Shown here: positions 1 to 10,138 of the stretch, one piece after another
How positions within the stretch are numbered: the first letter of the stretch is position 1
Layout of the letters: each line of letters starts with the position of its first letter
From: Evernia prunastri
Lineage: Eukaryota > Ascomycota > Lecanoromycetes > Lecanorales > Parmeliaceae
Direction: 5' to 3'
DNA length: 64,000 nt
Assembly: GCA_003184365.1 (NCBI GenBank)
Contig: NKYR01000106.1
Coordinates: 62,001-126,000, forward strand
Notes under the pieces: generated by a model
What the model was told of the DNA's origin: nothing
The model's input: only the letters and a program-made list of their open reading frames with translations
The model's database searches: none
Program-made: the position numbers and the translations under genes

Positions 1-661
1 TCAGTGTCGCCGGAGTAACGAGAAGCGAGATTTTGAAGCGCGGTGAGCGTCTGGCTGACGGTATCGCCTTGCTGCCAATCCACAGGGCCGTAGCGGCCGC
101 TATTGTCGAAGCCATTCTGAGATCCAGGCGCTCCGTGCAGATCGAGCAGAATTTTGAGGTTAGCACCTCGAGCCCAGCCGATAGCTTGATCCAAGACATC
201 CAGCTGTCCTTGGACGTACGGATCACCGTCAAGCGGTGCAACAGCCCAATAACCGATGGGAATACGAACATGGTTCAGGCCGTTCCCACTGATTTGGTTG
301 AAGTCGTCCTGAGTGATCCAAGTGTTCCAATGATTCGAGAGAGCAGAATATGCAGCGTCTTTGCCGAGGGTCTGCGTGTAAGTGTACTCGTCGACGACAG
401 TCTGGCTGCTGGCCCATGGCTGAAAGATGGAGGGGGTAATCCATGGCTCGAGGACGAACCAGCCGCCTAGGTTCACCCCGCGGACTTTGTCGTTGTTGTA
501 GTCGAAAGCTACATCACGCTTGCCAAGGCGACTGTTGATTGGTTAGTGAGGCTGCTTGAGCACGAAAGTAGAGGTACTTACAAGGTGAGAGGGGCGGATT
601 GTACGGAACCTAGGAAGGTGATGGCAAGGGTAGAGAGGTGAAGGAAGCTGTTGGTCAACAT
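1..661 (-). CDS. secreted GH5 exo-beta-1,3-glucanase, 5' part
   Basis: Exo-1,3-beta-glucanase of glycoside hydrolase family 5, which trims cell-wall beta-1,3-glucan outside the cell. Exons 582-661 and 1-531, joined by a 50-nt GT-AG intron; the gene runs off the left edge, so the C-terminal part with the catalytic acids is not in the window. The ATG at 661 opens a signal peptide (MLTNSFLHLSTLAITFLGSV) followed soon after by a Lys-Arg Kex2-type site. The mature start VRGVNLGGWFVLEPWITPSI is the hallmark of the Exg1 group, and HVRIPIGYWAV and LDLHGAPGSQNGFDNSG match conserved GH5 blocks. A TATA-like element lies 160 bp upstream. Family assignment is firm; the exact enzyme is inferred. Confidence 0.93.
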
Positions 662-2630
662 GGTGGTTATTGAGGTGTTCTTGGGTGCGGTTGATAGATG
701 AGGGTCGGGAAGGCTTCTTTGAAGGTCGATGCCATTCACGGTGAAGGGAAAATTGGGTGGAATGCGGAATGTAACAAAGAAGAACTTTTGGAAACAAAAC
801 AAAGGAAGTGCTCACTGGGTTTTATAATGAATCTAGGGCCGAGGAGATTGTTCTTTCCCATCCAGGTCGGCGGATGGCAAACACAAGGTAGTCAGTCACA
901 CCGCCCCTACCCGTGCACCGATGGCCCAAGTAAATCAAAGGCAATCTTGTTTAGATTTTCGATTCACATGGTCAATGACCAATGACGCACAGACGGTGCT
1001 CGAGCGAGATTCTACAACCATCCAATAAACCCGGGACGTATAAAAGTGAGACCAATTTGCAGCGCGTACTAAGCGCAAGTAGTTATTAGGGGGAGTGTTT
1101 AGGGATGTTTTAGGGGCACATGCATGCGGGGACAAGTTAACAACCAATACTAGGGACGGGCCTGCGGGTGGCTTTACACGTCGGGAATAAACTTTTGATG
1201 TTATTCAGTGCATCGTGATTCGGTGACGATGATGTGGATCAGCAGCAAAAAATCAAAAATGGTTAAAAAGTAAGTAAGGACTAAGATGTAAGGGTTAAGG
1301 GATAAAAAAGATTGGGGGTGGTCACAAGCAAGGAAAAGGATTGATGATTTTTCTAGTGTCAAAATAAAATCCGGAGCCTCGGGCACCGGGACAGGCTCGG
1401 CAAGCTGACCGGGGGAACCCAAGTGATGTATCATGTACCCCGCAAAAAGCCATCCGATGCGCTAAGGGATGCTAAGGGATGATCTACGTCACAGCCAGAT
1501 CCCCGCTACCTGTTTGTTTGGTAGCTGCTCTCCTGCTCTCTCCTTTCAACACACTAAAAAATACTTGCCTCCGAGTACCCTGTATCTTCAGAGTACTTAC
1601 CCTTCCGCCCGACCTGAGCACACGCCCTATTGCCACAAATGACCGGCTCGTTCCAAGGCATATTAATCTTATTAATTTCCCCCCCTCTGACGCCTTTTCA
1701 ACCAATCCCTTCCCTCAGGTACTATGTACTGTTAAATCCAGGGAAAAGAATCCAAAAGTCAGGTGAGAAAGAAGCTCCTCAAACATGTCTCGGTCCGATT
1801 GGTGCCCACCTTCATCTCCATTGTCGCCCTCCTCCTCCCCTCCTCACCTCCTCCCCTCCTCTGTTTTCTGACGCCGTCATACGGGCAAGCCTACGAGCAC
1901 ATCCGAACACGTTCGCCCAAATATCTTGTTGCCATTGGATTTCCCCAGCTTTGTATGTCGTCATTTGACTAATTCAAATGGAAATGGGTCGGCAGGCCCG
2001 TCATCATCCCAGGGTTACTAAGGTAAGCCCGAGGCACACCGTCCAGCTCCAAGGCATCAAGCCCTTCTCCTCACCTTCCGATTGGGGCCCAAGCACGCGC
2101 TGTGAAAAAAATTTGCGGTCAGAGAAAGCGCAGTTGTTCCGTGGATATTCTACGCAGCGACTGCGCTTCTTGGCTTGGGTCTTCACGCTATAGCAAAACT
2201 TTGCTAAGATATTTGGTATCATGGGAAAAAAAAGCAAATACAGAGTCGAATTCCACTTCGACCCTCCCCTACAATGGCAAAGAGTCAGCCAGACGGCCGA
2301 TGATGACGCCCATCTGCCACGCTGTCATGAAGCCCCCCCTCCCTCAATCTTTTAGATCATCACTTGGTCATCATAGTTGCCACGACAAGTTCTTGGTACT
2401 GCAATGATCTACCAAATTCTGGTAGCACGCCTTCGGCACTTTCTTTGTTAGTGCGGAATCTTCATGCCTCCGTCAGTCCTAAAGATCCTCGCTTAGTAGT
2501 CGGGAAATTCCCTTCAACATTACCACAGCTTCCATTCAGGGTTCCTAAACAGCCCACCAAAGTGTGCAACAACCCTCCCACCATTCCGATTACGGATCGC
2601 AATGTGGCTTTTGTAGCAGCGCTTCGCCTC
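662..2630. other. intergenic, GH5 promoter side
   Basis: About 2 kb between the 5' end of the glucanase and the 3' end of the next minus-strand gene. The only notes are the TATA-like element at 820-826, a tandem 10-mer gctaagggat near 1461-1480 and pyrimidine-rich tracts near 1810-1865. ORFs here are short and lack convincing starts or family signatures. I see no gene. Confidence 0.5.
820..826 (-). promoter_or_regulatory. TATA-like element of the GH5 gene
   Basis: Read on the minus strand this is TATAAAA, about 160 bp upstream of the glucanase ATG. No transcription start is known, so function is inferred from sequence and position only. Confidence 0.4.
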
Positions 2631-3260
2631 TCAGAAACGCAGTCCCAACCTCGCGGCCTCATTCTGAGACAGGAAGACCCTACTCTCGTCCTCCCCTTCC
2701 CTCACCATCTTCCCATACAGGGTCACACGCAATCCTCCTCCGAGAGTGATGAGCGCAAGCATGATCCTGTTCCCGTTGTCGTCCAAGACCGTGTGTTTCA
2801 TGTTGAGGTCTGGACCTCTATCTGCGAAACTCCACATCGAGAGCTCTACACTTCGGATCCCGCCAGTGCCTCCATCCAAGCTGCCTGGGACTGGTCTGAA
2901 GTCGTCAAAGAGCTGGATGGATGGGTGGTAGACGCACTCGAACTCAGCGTGGACATCGTACCAGTAGAAGGCCACTATGCAGAACCAACCGGTGCTGTCT
3001 CTGTTGGGTGGGATATTGTACCTGAAGTATACCTTTCCGCTTAGCTCGTAACGCCCGTACTTCGAGACGATCTTGTAGACCGTATCGACGGTTCCGGGGT
3101 CATGAGGGAAGTACGTGGGTAGCCTGTACAGGTGTTGGAAAGGCATGTCTAAAGAGCTGCCATTCTCCGGTTGAGTATTTCCTCCACCGCTTTGCTCGTC
3201 GATGACGCTGGGTTCTTGCGTGGATGAACCAGGTCGCGCCGGGGGTTGTTCTGGCTGCAT
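2631..3260 (-). CDS. unrecognised 209-aa protein, shares C-terminal motif with 4207 gene
   Basis: Single-exon ORF with an ATG at 3260 and no signal peptide. The first 40 residues are polar and probably disordered (MQPEQPPARPGSSTQEPSVI). The rest looks folded, with many aromatic and hydrophobic residues (GKVYFRYNIPP, GWFCIVAFYWYDVHAEFECV). I do not recognise a domain. The C-terminal stretch LDDNGN, GGLRVTLYGK, EAARLGL lines up with DDNGN, HGLVRVWRP, GERLRLGL in the 281-aa product encoded at 4207-5052, so the two may be diverged members of one family. A 226-codon ORF lies antisense but starts with TTG and shows no such match. Probably a real lineage-restricted gene; function unknown. Confidence 0.6.
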   Translation of the reverse strand: MQPEQPPARPGSSTQEPSVIDEQSGGGNTQPENGSSLDMPFQHLYRLPTYFPHDPGTVDTVYKIVSKYGRYELSGKVYFRYNIPPNRDSTGWFCIVAFYWYDVHAEFECVYHPSIQLFDDFRPVPGSLDGGTGGIRSVELSMWSFADRGPDLNMKHTVLDDNGNRIMLALITLGGGLRVTLYGKMVREGEDESRVFLSQNEAARLGLRF

Positions 3261-4206
3261 GGCCGAAAAATGCTTTTGCTTTTGATAAAGCTTTACCTCG
3301 CTCAGGTGACGTCTACCCTCCAGCGACGCTTCGCTACGATCAAGGTCAAAGAGTATGCAGAGAGCGTTCGGTCTCTTGGTGATAGAGGAAGTTCTCTCGC
3401 CCTGACTTCGCTTGCTGATGTAGAAGACTACTTCTCGTACGACTTCGCAGTGCTAGGGTGAAGCGGAAGATGGAAGTACGAAGAAGAAAACACTTCGGAA
3501 TCAGCGGCGAATACCATCGCGGTGAACACGTGTAGACGGAAGATGGCATATCTCATTTTCATCGTATAAGTATTCTATTATTAGCCGCGTTTATTCACCC
3601 ATTGCCCTTTGGTGCTTGCAATGTAAGTCTATTTGTCTTAGCCGCCGTGTGTGCACCACAGTAGGCCTTTCACTTGCTTGATCATTCATTTATCGCTCAA
3701 TTGGAAACGTATCTATTCTTCACAACTTTTCCGAGACTTTCAATATGGAGACCATTAACACAATACTCCACGAATTCCTTTGTGTTCGGCCTACCATCAT
3801 CAAAGCCTTATGGATCCGTTTGCCTAAGGTGTTTGTTGCTCTTGCCACCGAGGAACGGCAGTACTCAAATATCAGAAGCATAGATCGGAACCGATAGTTC
3901 AATTGAATCTGCAATTCGGGTTGTGCAAAAATATCCGCAGCGTAGGTCAGCAAATTACGCCATTATGATGCCAGCCATGTGCCATGGAATTGAATTGAGC
4001 ACAAGCGCCGATGCACACAGCACCTGCCATGAAAATTGCAGCTTTCAATCGAATCAGGAACTCGCGACGGTAGTCACGGAAACTTCCCCCAAAGGACATC
4101 TCTCTACTTCTTGGCCGTTCTTTTTTCTTCGTTCGTCATCTCACTGGTTTTATCTCTTAAGTATTAGCAAAAATAGAAACTAGCATAACTAGAAACTATC
4201 ACGGTC
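3261..4206. other. intergenic between two related unknown genes
   Basis: The two motif-sharing genes face away from each other across this 946-bp gap, which therefore holds both promoters. Short ORFs on both strands show no recognisable domain. Confidence 0.5.
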
Positions 4207-5052
4207 ATGGCGCCAAAGCCACCACGTCAAACTCTCCTCTTTCGAGGAGTCGTAAGCTCTTCAACAGCAGAAGCTCACACCAGCGTTCCCCTGTCCCAAG
4301 GCGTCACCGATCGTGACGCTACCGTGTTGGTTCCCCCATCAATACAGGCCACCTATACTGTCGTCTGGACGGCCCGCGAGCCGCCATCTTCTTCACCCCC
4401 ACGTTATTCGCCTCAAGACAGACCAGTCACCCGGATGACAGACATGCCCCCGCCCGCACTTTCACAAAGAAGGGCAGTTGACTGGCTGGACGCTGGGCCA
4501 CCACCTTTGGCGCTTCGAGCACCGTCATCCGGCTGGCGAGAAGCCGGCTCCCCAGCCATCTGGCCTCCGATACCGAAAGGCCGCGTCCGCATCACTGGCT
4601 CAACAGTCGAGGGCAGCCTGTGGATGAGAGCCCACTCACAAAATGGCGCTCAAGGCGCGCCGACCCCACGGCCGATCCCAGCGGGGAAGACGCCCTGCAT
4701 CGCGACACTTCGCCGAGGCACGCTCGGCGCGTCCTCTACCTGTCTATACGACAGAGCCACGCACAGCGTCGGCGATTTCAGCGTCAATGACGTGACGTGG
4801 GGTCTGGAGAGCGGTTATAAGGATTACGGGCCCATTCGGATGTCGACGAAGAAGTGGGCTCGGGGAAGCTGGGATTCGGTGGAGGATGATAACGGCAATG
4901 ACTTTCTGTTCTTGACGGTGGGCAGAGAGCATGGGCTTGTGAGGGTGTGGAGGCCTAACTTGGTGGCGAAGAGGGTCGTCGGGCCAGGCGATGCGGAGCT
5001 GACTTATGGAGAGAGATTGAGACTTGGATTGGATGATGATGATAGTTCTTGA
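4207..5052 (+). CDS. unrecognised 281-aa protein, partner of 2631-3260 gene
   Basis: Single-exon ORF from ATG 4207 to TGA 5052. The N-terminal 110 residues are Pro/Ser/Arg-rich and low in hydrophobic clusters, so likely disordered. The C-terminal half is folded-looking (VNDVTWGLESGYKDYGPIRM, DDNGNDFLFLTVGREHGLVR) and ends in GERLRLGLDDDDSS. The motif order GP..M, DDNGN, GL.RV, ER.RLGL is also present in the divergent neighbour at 2631-3260. No signal peptide, membrane segment or catalytic signature is visible. Function unknown; shared ancestry with the neighbour is inferred from this short motif series. Confidence 0.65.
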   Translation: MAPKPPRQTLLFRGVVSSSTAEAHTSVPLSQGVTDRDATVLVPPSIQATYTVVWTAREPPSSSPPRYSPQDRPVTRMTDMPPPALSQRRAVDWLDAGPPPLALRAPSSGWREAGSPAIWPPIPKGRVRITGSTVEGSLWMRAHSQNGAQGAPTPRPIPAGKTPCIATLRRGTLGASSTCLYDRATHSVGDFSVNDVTWGLESGYKDYGPIRMSTKKWARGSWDSVEDDNGNDFLFLTVGREHGLVRVWRPNLVAKRVVGPGDAELTYGERLRLGLDDDDSS

Positions 5053-5117
5053 AAGAGGACTCTCTTGTATGAGGTGTTTGTCGAGAGAGAGGCTTGGCTC
5101 TTTATTTTTTTGATGCA

Positions 5118-5158
5118 AACAGAAAACAGAAACAGAAACAGAAACAGGAACAGAAACC
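5118..5158. repeat. (ACAGAA)n microsatellite
   Basis: About six imperfect copies of ACAGAA in the 3' flank of the 4207-5052 gene. Confidence 0.85.
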
Positions 5159-5382
5159 GATGAAACATGCCTCCGCCAAGACGTGTGGGTGTGGGGAAGC
5201 CGAGCCGGTTGCCGGGCAGCTGATCCAAGCTGAACCAAAGGATTCCCAACCTCCAACAACACCCCTTCCTGCACTTTTTCTTCTTTTTGGCTTATACTCT
5301 GTACATACCAACCAATTCTGATGCACTGCAGTGACAGGTCTGACTGAGGTTACTAGACAAGCAAAAAGAATAGAAAAAGCTC

Positions 5383-5390
5383 TATATATA
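5383..5390 (+). promoter_or_regulatory. TATA-like element of the aldehyde dehydrogenase gene
   Basis: TATATATA about 70 bp upstream of the ATG at 5458. Likely core promoter by position; no transcript evidence. Confidence 0.4.
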
Positions 5391-5457
5391 CGTAGAATTG
5401 TGCCAGCATTGTGGCACGCGAATCCATTGGTTTCCAAGCCACAAAAGCGAGTCCACC

Positions 5458-7113
5458 ATGACGACAAACGGCCATGCTTATGGCACACACGCCTCCAATG
5501 ACTCCTTTAACCATGTGGTTCCTCTCCTTATCAACGGCAAAGAAGTCACCAACGAAACCACCTTCGATGTAGTCTCCCCCGTCACCAGCAAATTAATCTG
5601 GAAAGGTTCCTCAGTCTCCAAGCAGCAGGCCATTGAAGCGGTCGAAGCAGCCCAGGCTGCCTTTCCAGCATGGTCCAAAACAAAGCCTTCCGTCCGGCGA
5701 GATATCTTTCTCAAGGCGAGCGACATACTCAAGGCACGCGGCGACGAGGTCTGCGAGTACATGGATATCGAGACCGGATCGGAGGATGCAATGTCCAAAT
5801 ACTTCAACCTACCTTCCAGCATTGAGCAATTGAGGGATGTAGCTGGCAGGGTCGTGACCGTCACCGGCAACATTCCTGTTACTGGCGAAGAAGGCAGGAG
5901 CGCTCTCATGTACAAAGAACCGTACGGCGTCGTCTTCGGCATAGCTCCATGGTGAGTTGGTCCCTCTTTATCTGCCTATACCGAACCCCCTCTTGCCCTG
6001 GAAGGCATTCTCAAGTTTGAACGTGACTCTTAGGAATGCTCCATTCATCCTCGGCTTCCGCGCCGTGTCCTACGCCCTCGCGGGGGGCAACACCTGCGTT
6101 CTCAAAGGCTCGGAAATGTCCCCACGCTGCTTCTGGGCCATCGGCTCCATCTTCAAGGCCGCCGGCCTCCCGGACGGCGTTTTGAACGTCATCTTTCACC
6201 GTCCGCAAGACGCGCCGGAGGTGACGAGCGCAATCATCGCGCATCCCTTTGTGAAGAAGATCAACTTCACAGGTAGCACAGCCACAGGAAAGATCATCGC
6301 AGCTCAAGCTGGGAAATTCCTCAAGCCGGTGCTCATGGAGCTTGGCGGAAAGGCGCCAGCTATTGTTCTCAAGGACGCTAACCTGGAGAGAGCCGCGCAG
6401 GGCTGCGCGCTGGGGGCTTTCCTGCACAGCGGCCAGATATGCATGGCGACCGAACGTATCCTCGTCCATTCTTCCATCGCGGAGGAGTTCCGCGAGGCAC
6501 TGAAGACGGCTATGGACAAATTGTACGGAAAGGAATCCCCGGCTCCGATCCTCATCAACGCTCCACCGGTGCAGAAGAACAAGAAACTCGTCGAGCAAGC
6601 GCTGTCGAAAGGCGCGAAGATCCTCACGGGAGATCTGAACGCGAAGGAGCGCTCGGACACGCGCATGAGGCCGATCGTCGTCGACGGCGTCACGACAGAC
6701 ATGGACCTGTACCACACGGAATCATTCGGACCGACGGTGTCCCTGATCGTGGTGGACAGCGAGGAGGAAGCGATTGGGATCGCCAACGATACCGACTACG
6801 GCCTAAGCTCCGCGGTCTTCACGGAGGACCTGACGGCCGGCTTGCGAGTCGCGAAGCAGATCGAGACGGGGTATGTGGCCTTTTTCCCTTTCCCTCCATC
6901 TTGATCCTTTCAGATGACGCGGACATGCATGGTTGGCGGTACACGCGATTCGAAGCTAACGGGGCCAGTGCCGTCCATATTAATAACATGAGCGTCTACG
7001 ACGAGCCCAACCTCCCGCACGGCGGCGCGAAGCAGAGCGGATGGGGCCGGTTCAACGGTACGGCGGGCATAGAGGAGTTCTTGAGGGTCAAGTGCGTCAC
7101 TTGGAAGGACTGA
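5458..7113 (+). CDS. NAD(P)-dependent aldehyde dehydrogenase
   Basis: Oxidises an aldehyde to the carboxylic acid. Exons 5458-5951, 6034-6870 and 6969-7113 give 491 aa, normal for the ALDH superfamily. Intron 1 interrupts the codon of the Trp in the APWNAPFILGFR block, and intron 2 precedes AVHINNM. Visible signatures: GSTATGK (cofactor loop), MELGGKAPAIVL (general-base Glu), GQICMATERILV (catalytic Cys), ESFGP, and GGAKQSGWGRFNG near the C-terminus. No signal or mitochondrial presequence, so cytosolic. The HSGQICMATER form resembles salicylaldehyde/vanillin-type dehydrogenases, but substrate cannot be set from sequence. It converges on an aldo/keto reductase, another carbonyl-handling enzyme; a joint role is speculation. 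Confidence 0.96.
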
Positions 7114-7195
7114 GTTGTTGTTGTTCTTCGCGTACCGGTGAGTCAGTCGTACATTTTACTTGGGTAGTTGCCATTCACACATGATATATATTGCC

Positions 7196-7230
7196 CTGTC
7201 TTATACTGTCCTATACTGTCCTATCCTATA
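7196..7230. repeat. period-10 tandem repeat CTGTCCTATA
   Basis: About three and a half imperfect copies, just downstream of the aldehyde dehydrogenase stop codon. Confidence 0.75.
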
Positions 7231-7472
7231 CTTTACTTTACTACAGTTACTATACAACACAACACAACACAAAGAAACAAATCCACATATATCGCCTTGC
7301 TTTGACAATATTCAATAACCTTACCCCCCGCCTCGCACCAACAAGGTTTCGTCAAAAGTACCATAACATGTATTCCCTCGTATCCGTTGTGTGACTGCTG
7401 TTATACCGCGCTGCATATTTGTTTGCTTTAGATCCAAAGCATGAGTTGCTTGCTGGGCGAAATAGACATTGT

Positions 7473-7494
7473 AGGAGGGAGGAGGAGGAGGAGG
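7473..7494. repeat. (GGA)n microsatellite
   Basis: Seven GGA units with one interruption, in intergenic sequence. Confidence 0.8.
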
Positions 7495-8486
7495 ACTCGT
7501 GGTGAATATGATACCTGAGGTCTTCATGCCGCCAAGACTTTATGATATGATGCTTTTAGAGAGAGGCTCAGGTTTGGTGTTGACAGGCCTGTCGAGAAGC
7601 CTCGGGCCCAAGAGGTGTGGACATGTGACACGAATATCCAACAACGAACTGTAATAAGTTACATCGCCTTGATGGCCGAGAATGCGCAAAAAGCAAAGAA
7701 CCACCACGCCAGGCTGACGTCTTGGTACCACTCAAGAACTCGGCGGAGGACGTGAAGACAGGCATTCATGTGACAAACGTCCTCAATGGTCAGACAGCTC
7801 AGATTCCCGTATGCTGTCTCTGGGCATTGTGATTACAGACTTGAGTAGGGAAAGGAATCATCACCGGAGCCGTCACAGACAGCCACAAAGTTCTTTTCGC
7901 AGCCCGAAGTAGTGGGACGAGATATGCCCATTCGGCTAAGAGCATCTTCTTGATTTGCTCTAGAGTTTGTGGGTTGGCTGGATTCACTTGTGTGGGCGAA
8001 GTACGCCTTCCTTCCTGGAGATACCTGGCATTTTCAGGATTATTCTTCCACTGACCAGGTTTCACGCGATGGCAATTTCAATTTAGAGACGAAATGCCGA
8101 CTCCAAAACCATAAAGGTCAATGCTATTAAGATGCCCGGGGTTAGTATTCCACGTCCAGGAAAGTCCACGTCCTTCCTGACTACGGTAAATTGCCTTGAC
8201 AGGATCCTGTCTGACACCCTCGCGCTATTCGTAGTCCTGACCTAGGAGAAGGCTTTGGAAAACAGACTGTATTTAGGATAGCCAGAAGAATGACGTTAGA
8301 GAATGATTGTGGAGACGTTGATACAATATAATACAAGAACAAAATTCTTCATGACACTCTTCCTACTTGGTCAGAAACGGCCGGTCGTCGAGCCACAGAC
8401 TCTGAAAATCTCAGAATCCTTGCGTTTGCTTTGTTTGCTTTGTTCGGCGTCTGCTCGTGATGCAGGATTTGCACTGATTTCGGCTA

Positions 8487-9766
8487 CTAATCATTACTTG
8501 TGGTCGGATCCCACGCACAAGGAGAGTATTCCGTAGTATGCAGCGACCGCATGTCATCTGTTGTCAGCTCGAAGTCGTAGACGCTGGCGTTCTCCTCAAT
8601 TCTTGAGTGCGTCACGGACTTGGGCAGTGGCACGAAACCCTGCAGATAAGTCAGCCACTCCACTTTCCATGGCATCGTTGGAAGCTCCCACTTTCTGCAA
8701 ACTCCACCTCACCAGCACCTGCGCTGGCGTCTTCCCATACTTCTTCACCAACGCCTGCAAGGCTTGCTCCTCGAATCTTTTGCCCCGCACAAGCGGGCAG
8801 TAAGCCTCGATAACAACTCCCCTCTTCTGGCACCACTCTACAATGTCAGGCCTTGTAAGCCAAGGATGCAATTCCCATTGCCCAACACTGATCTCTCCGC
8901 CTTGGCCCTTGCCGTATTGCCCTTCGAGCTCCTTGATGTAAGACTCCAGCTCGTCGAGATGGTGAACGCCATAGTTGGAGACGCCGATGGAGCGGATAAG
9001 TCCGGCGCGTTTTGCTTCGACAAGAGCGAGCCATGTGCCATTGCGGGCAGCGGTGCCGCCGTAGGGGCAATGGATTAGGTAACTTTTGGGTCAATCAGAC
9101 CAAAACATTACCGGAACGCTATACATGCATAGAGGCAATCGAGGCAATCTTACAGATCAATGTAACCTAATCCGGTCTGTTTGAAGCTCGATTCTATTGA
9201 GGCTTTGGTCTTCTCGTAGCCCATTGATTTAGGGGGAACTTTCGAGGTGAAGAAGATCTCGCTTCGTGGGACCTTGCATTTCTTTATGGCGTCTGCGCAT
9301 GGCTGCTCGTTACGGTAAACCCTTGCTGAATCTGAATCTGATGTTAGCGCAGAACCTCCGATGGAGATTGAGCAGGAAAGCTTACCTACATGTCGATAGC
9401 CAGTCTTAAAGGCGTGCAGGGTGACATCTTCTGCGACGTCTGCAGGCCTGATTGTGTATGATCAGTACGAGTTTGATCAATCAGATAGAGATTGTACGTT
9501 TGATAGACCTGTCAAACGTGGCATCAGCACTTGACATGGTTCTCACTCAACAGTCCCGCCCTATTGAAAAGGACACCCTGTATCATAAACAACTTATATG
9601 TAAATGAGAATCCGCTTACACCGTAACCCAATGCCGGAATGTCATGGCCTGAGAGCATTTTATATTTCGAGTTGATGTTGAGCTTTGCCATTTCCTTTGA
9701 TGCGAAGCCACGAGAATGGGTCAATTGACGATGAATATGACTGAGTCTTGACACTGCTCTCCTCAT
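8487..9766 (-). CDS. aldo/keto reductase with microexon and presequence
   Basis: NAD(P)H-dependent carbonyl reductase of the AKR superfamily, 313 aa. Exons in order of translation: 9620-9766, 9498-9508, 9386-9447, 9154-9331, 8692-9082, 8487-8639. Phases close exactly. The second exon is only 11 nt and encodes VYQT with its neighbour, completing IPALGYGVYQTPADVAED. The AKR tetrad is visible: Asp and Tyr in DSARVYRNE, Lys in FFTSKVPP, His in LYLIHCPY. SIGVSNYGV and FVPLPKSVT are family blocks. The first 24 residues (MRRAVSRLSHIHRQLTHSRG then FAS) are Arg-rich without acidic residues, like a mitochondrial presequence, and a second ATG at codon 26 could give a cytosolic form. Substrate unknown. 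Confidence 0.93.
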
Positions 9767-10138
9767 TATAGGACACTAAGATGGGACACTGAGGAGTAAA
9801 TAAATATTCTTTGCAGGATAGATGACGGAGATGGAGATAATGCTATTCCCGGCGGCCGGGGTCCGGAGAAACTAAGGTACGAGTAGCCTCAAAACGCGTG
9901 CTTATCGATAAGAGTCTTGGCAACTCGAGAAATTCACCCCTCGACGAATGCAGTGAACACAGAATTTAGCTCTGCTGAATTCAGAGAACACTCAACTTTC
10001 CTTTGTTTCCTCCGCATAAAGCGGAGGCTGGCATATAATATCAGCGTTTTGGACTTTCAACTTCAAACAAACATCAGTGCCCTGACTTGAACATTAGTTG
10101 AGAGCAAAGAACGCACTTGACCTGCTTCAACAGCCAGG
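9767..10138. promoter_or_regulatory. shared region upstream of aldo/keto reductase and CTP synthase
   Basis: The two genes are divergent and only 372 bp apart, so their promoters lie here. A TATAATA-like stretch sits near 10032-10040, about 100 bp before the CTP synthase ATG. No other element can be supported. Confidence 0.5.

Larger units (their letters stand above)
5053..5457. other. intergenic, aldehyde dehydrogenase promoter
   Basis: Contains an (ACAGAA)n hexanucleotide repeat at about 5118-5158 and the TATA-like element at 5383-5390. No gene seen. Confidence 0.5.
7114..8486. other. intergenic between convergent genes
   Basis: 3' flanks of the dehydrogenase and the aldo/keto reductase. 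It holds simple repeats: a period-10 CTGTCCTATA array at about 7196-7230, (ACAAC)n at about 7254-7270 and (GGA)n at about 7473-7494. ORFs between 7540 and 8065 lack ATG starts or any recognisable similarity. No gene called. Confidence 0.5.

Noticed and set aside
2364..3044. 226-codon plus-strand ORF
   Set aside because: It begins with TTG and is antisense to the 209-aa minus-strand ORF, which has an ATG and matches a neighbour's motif.
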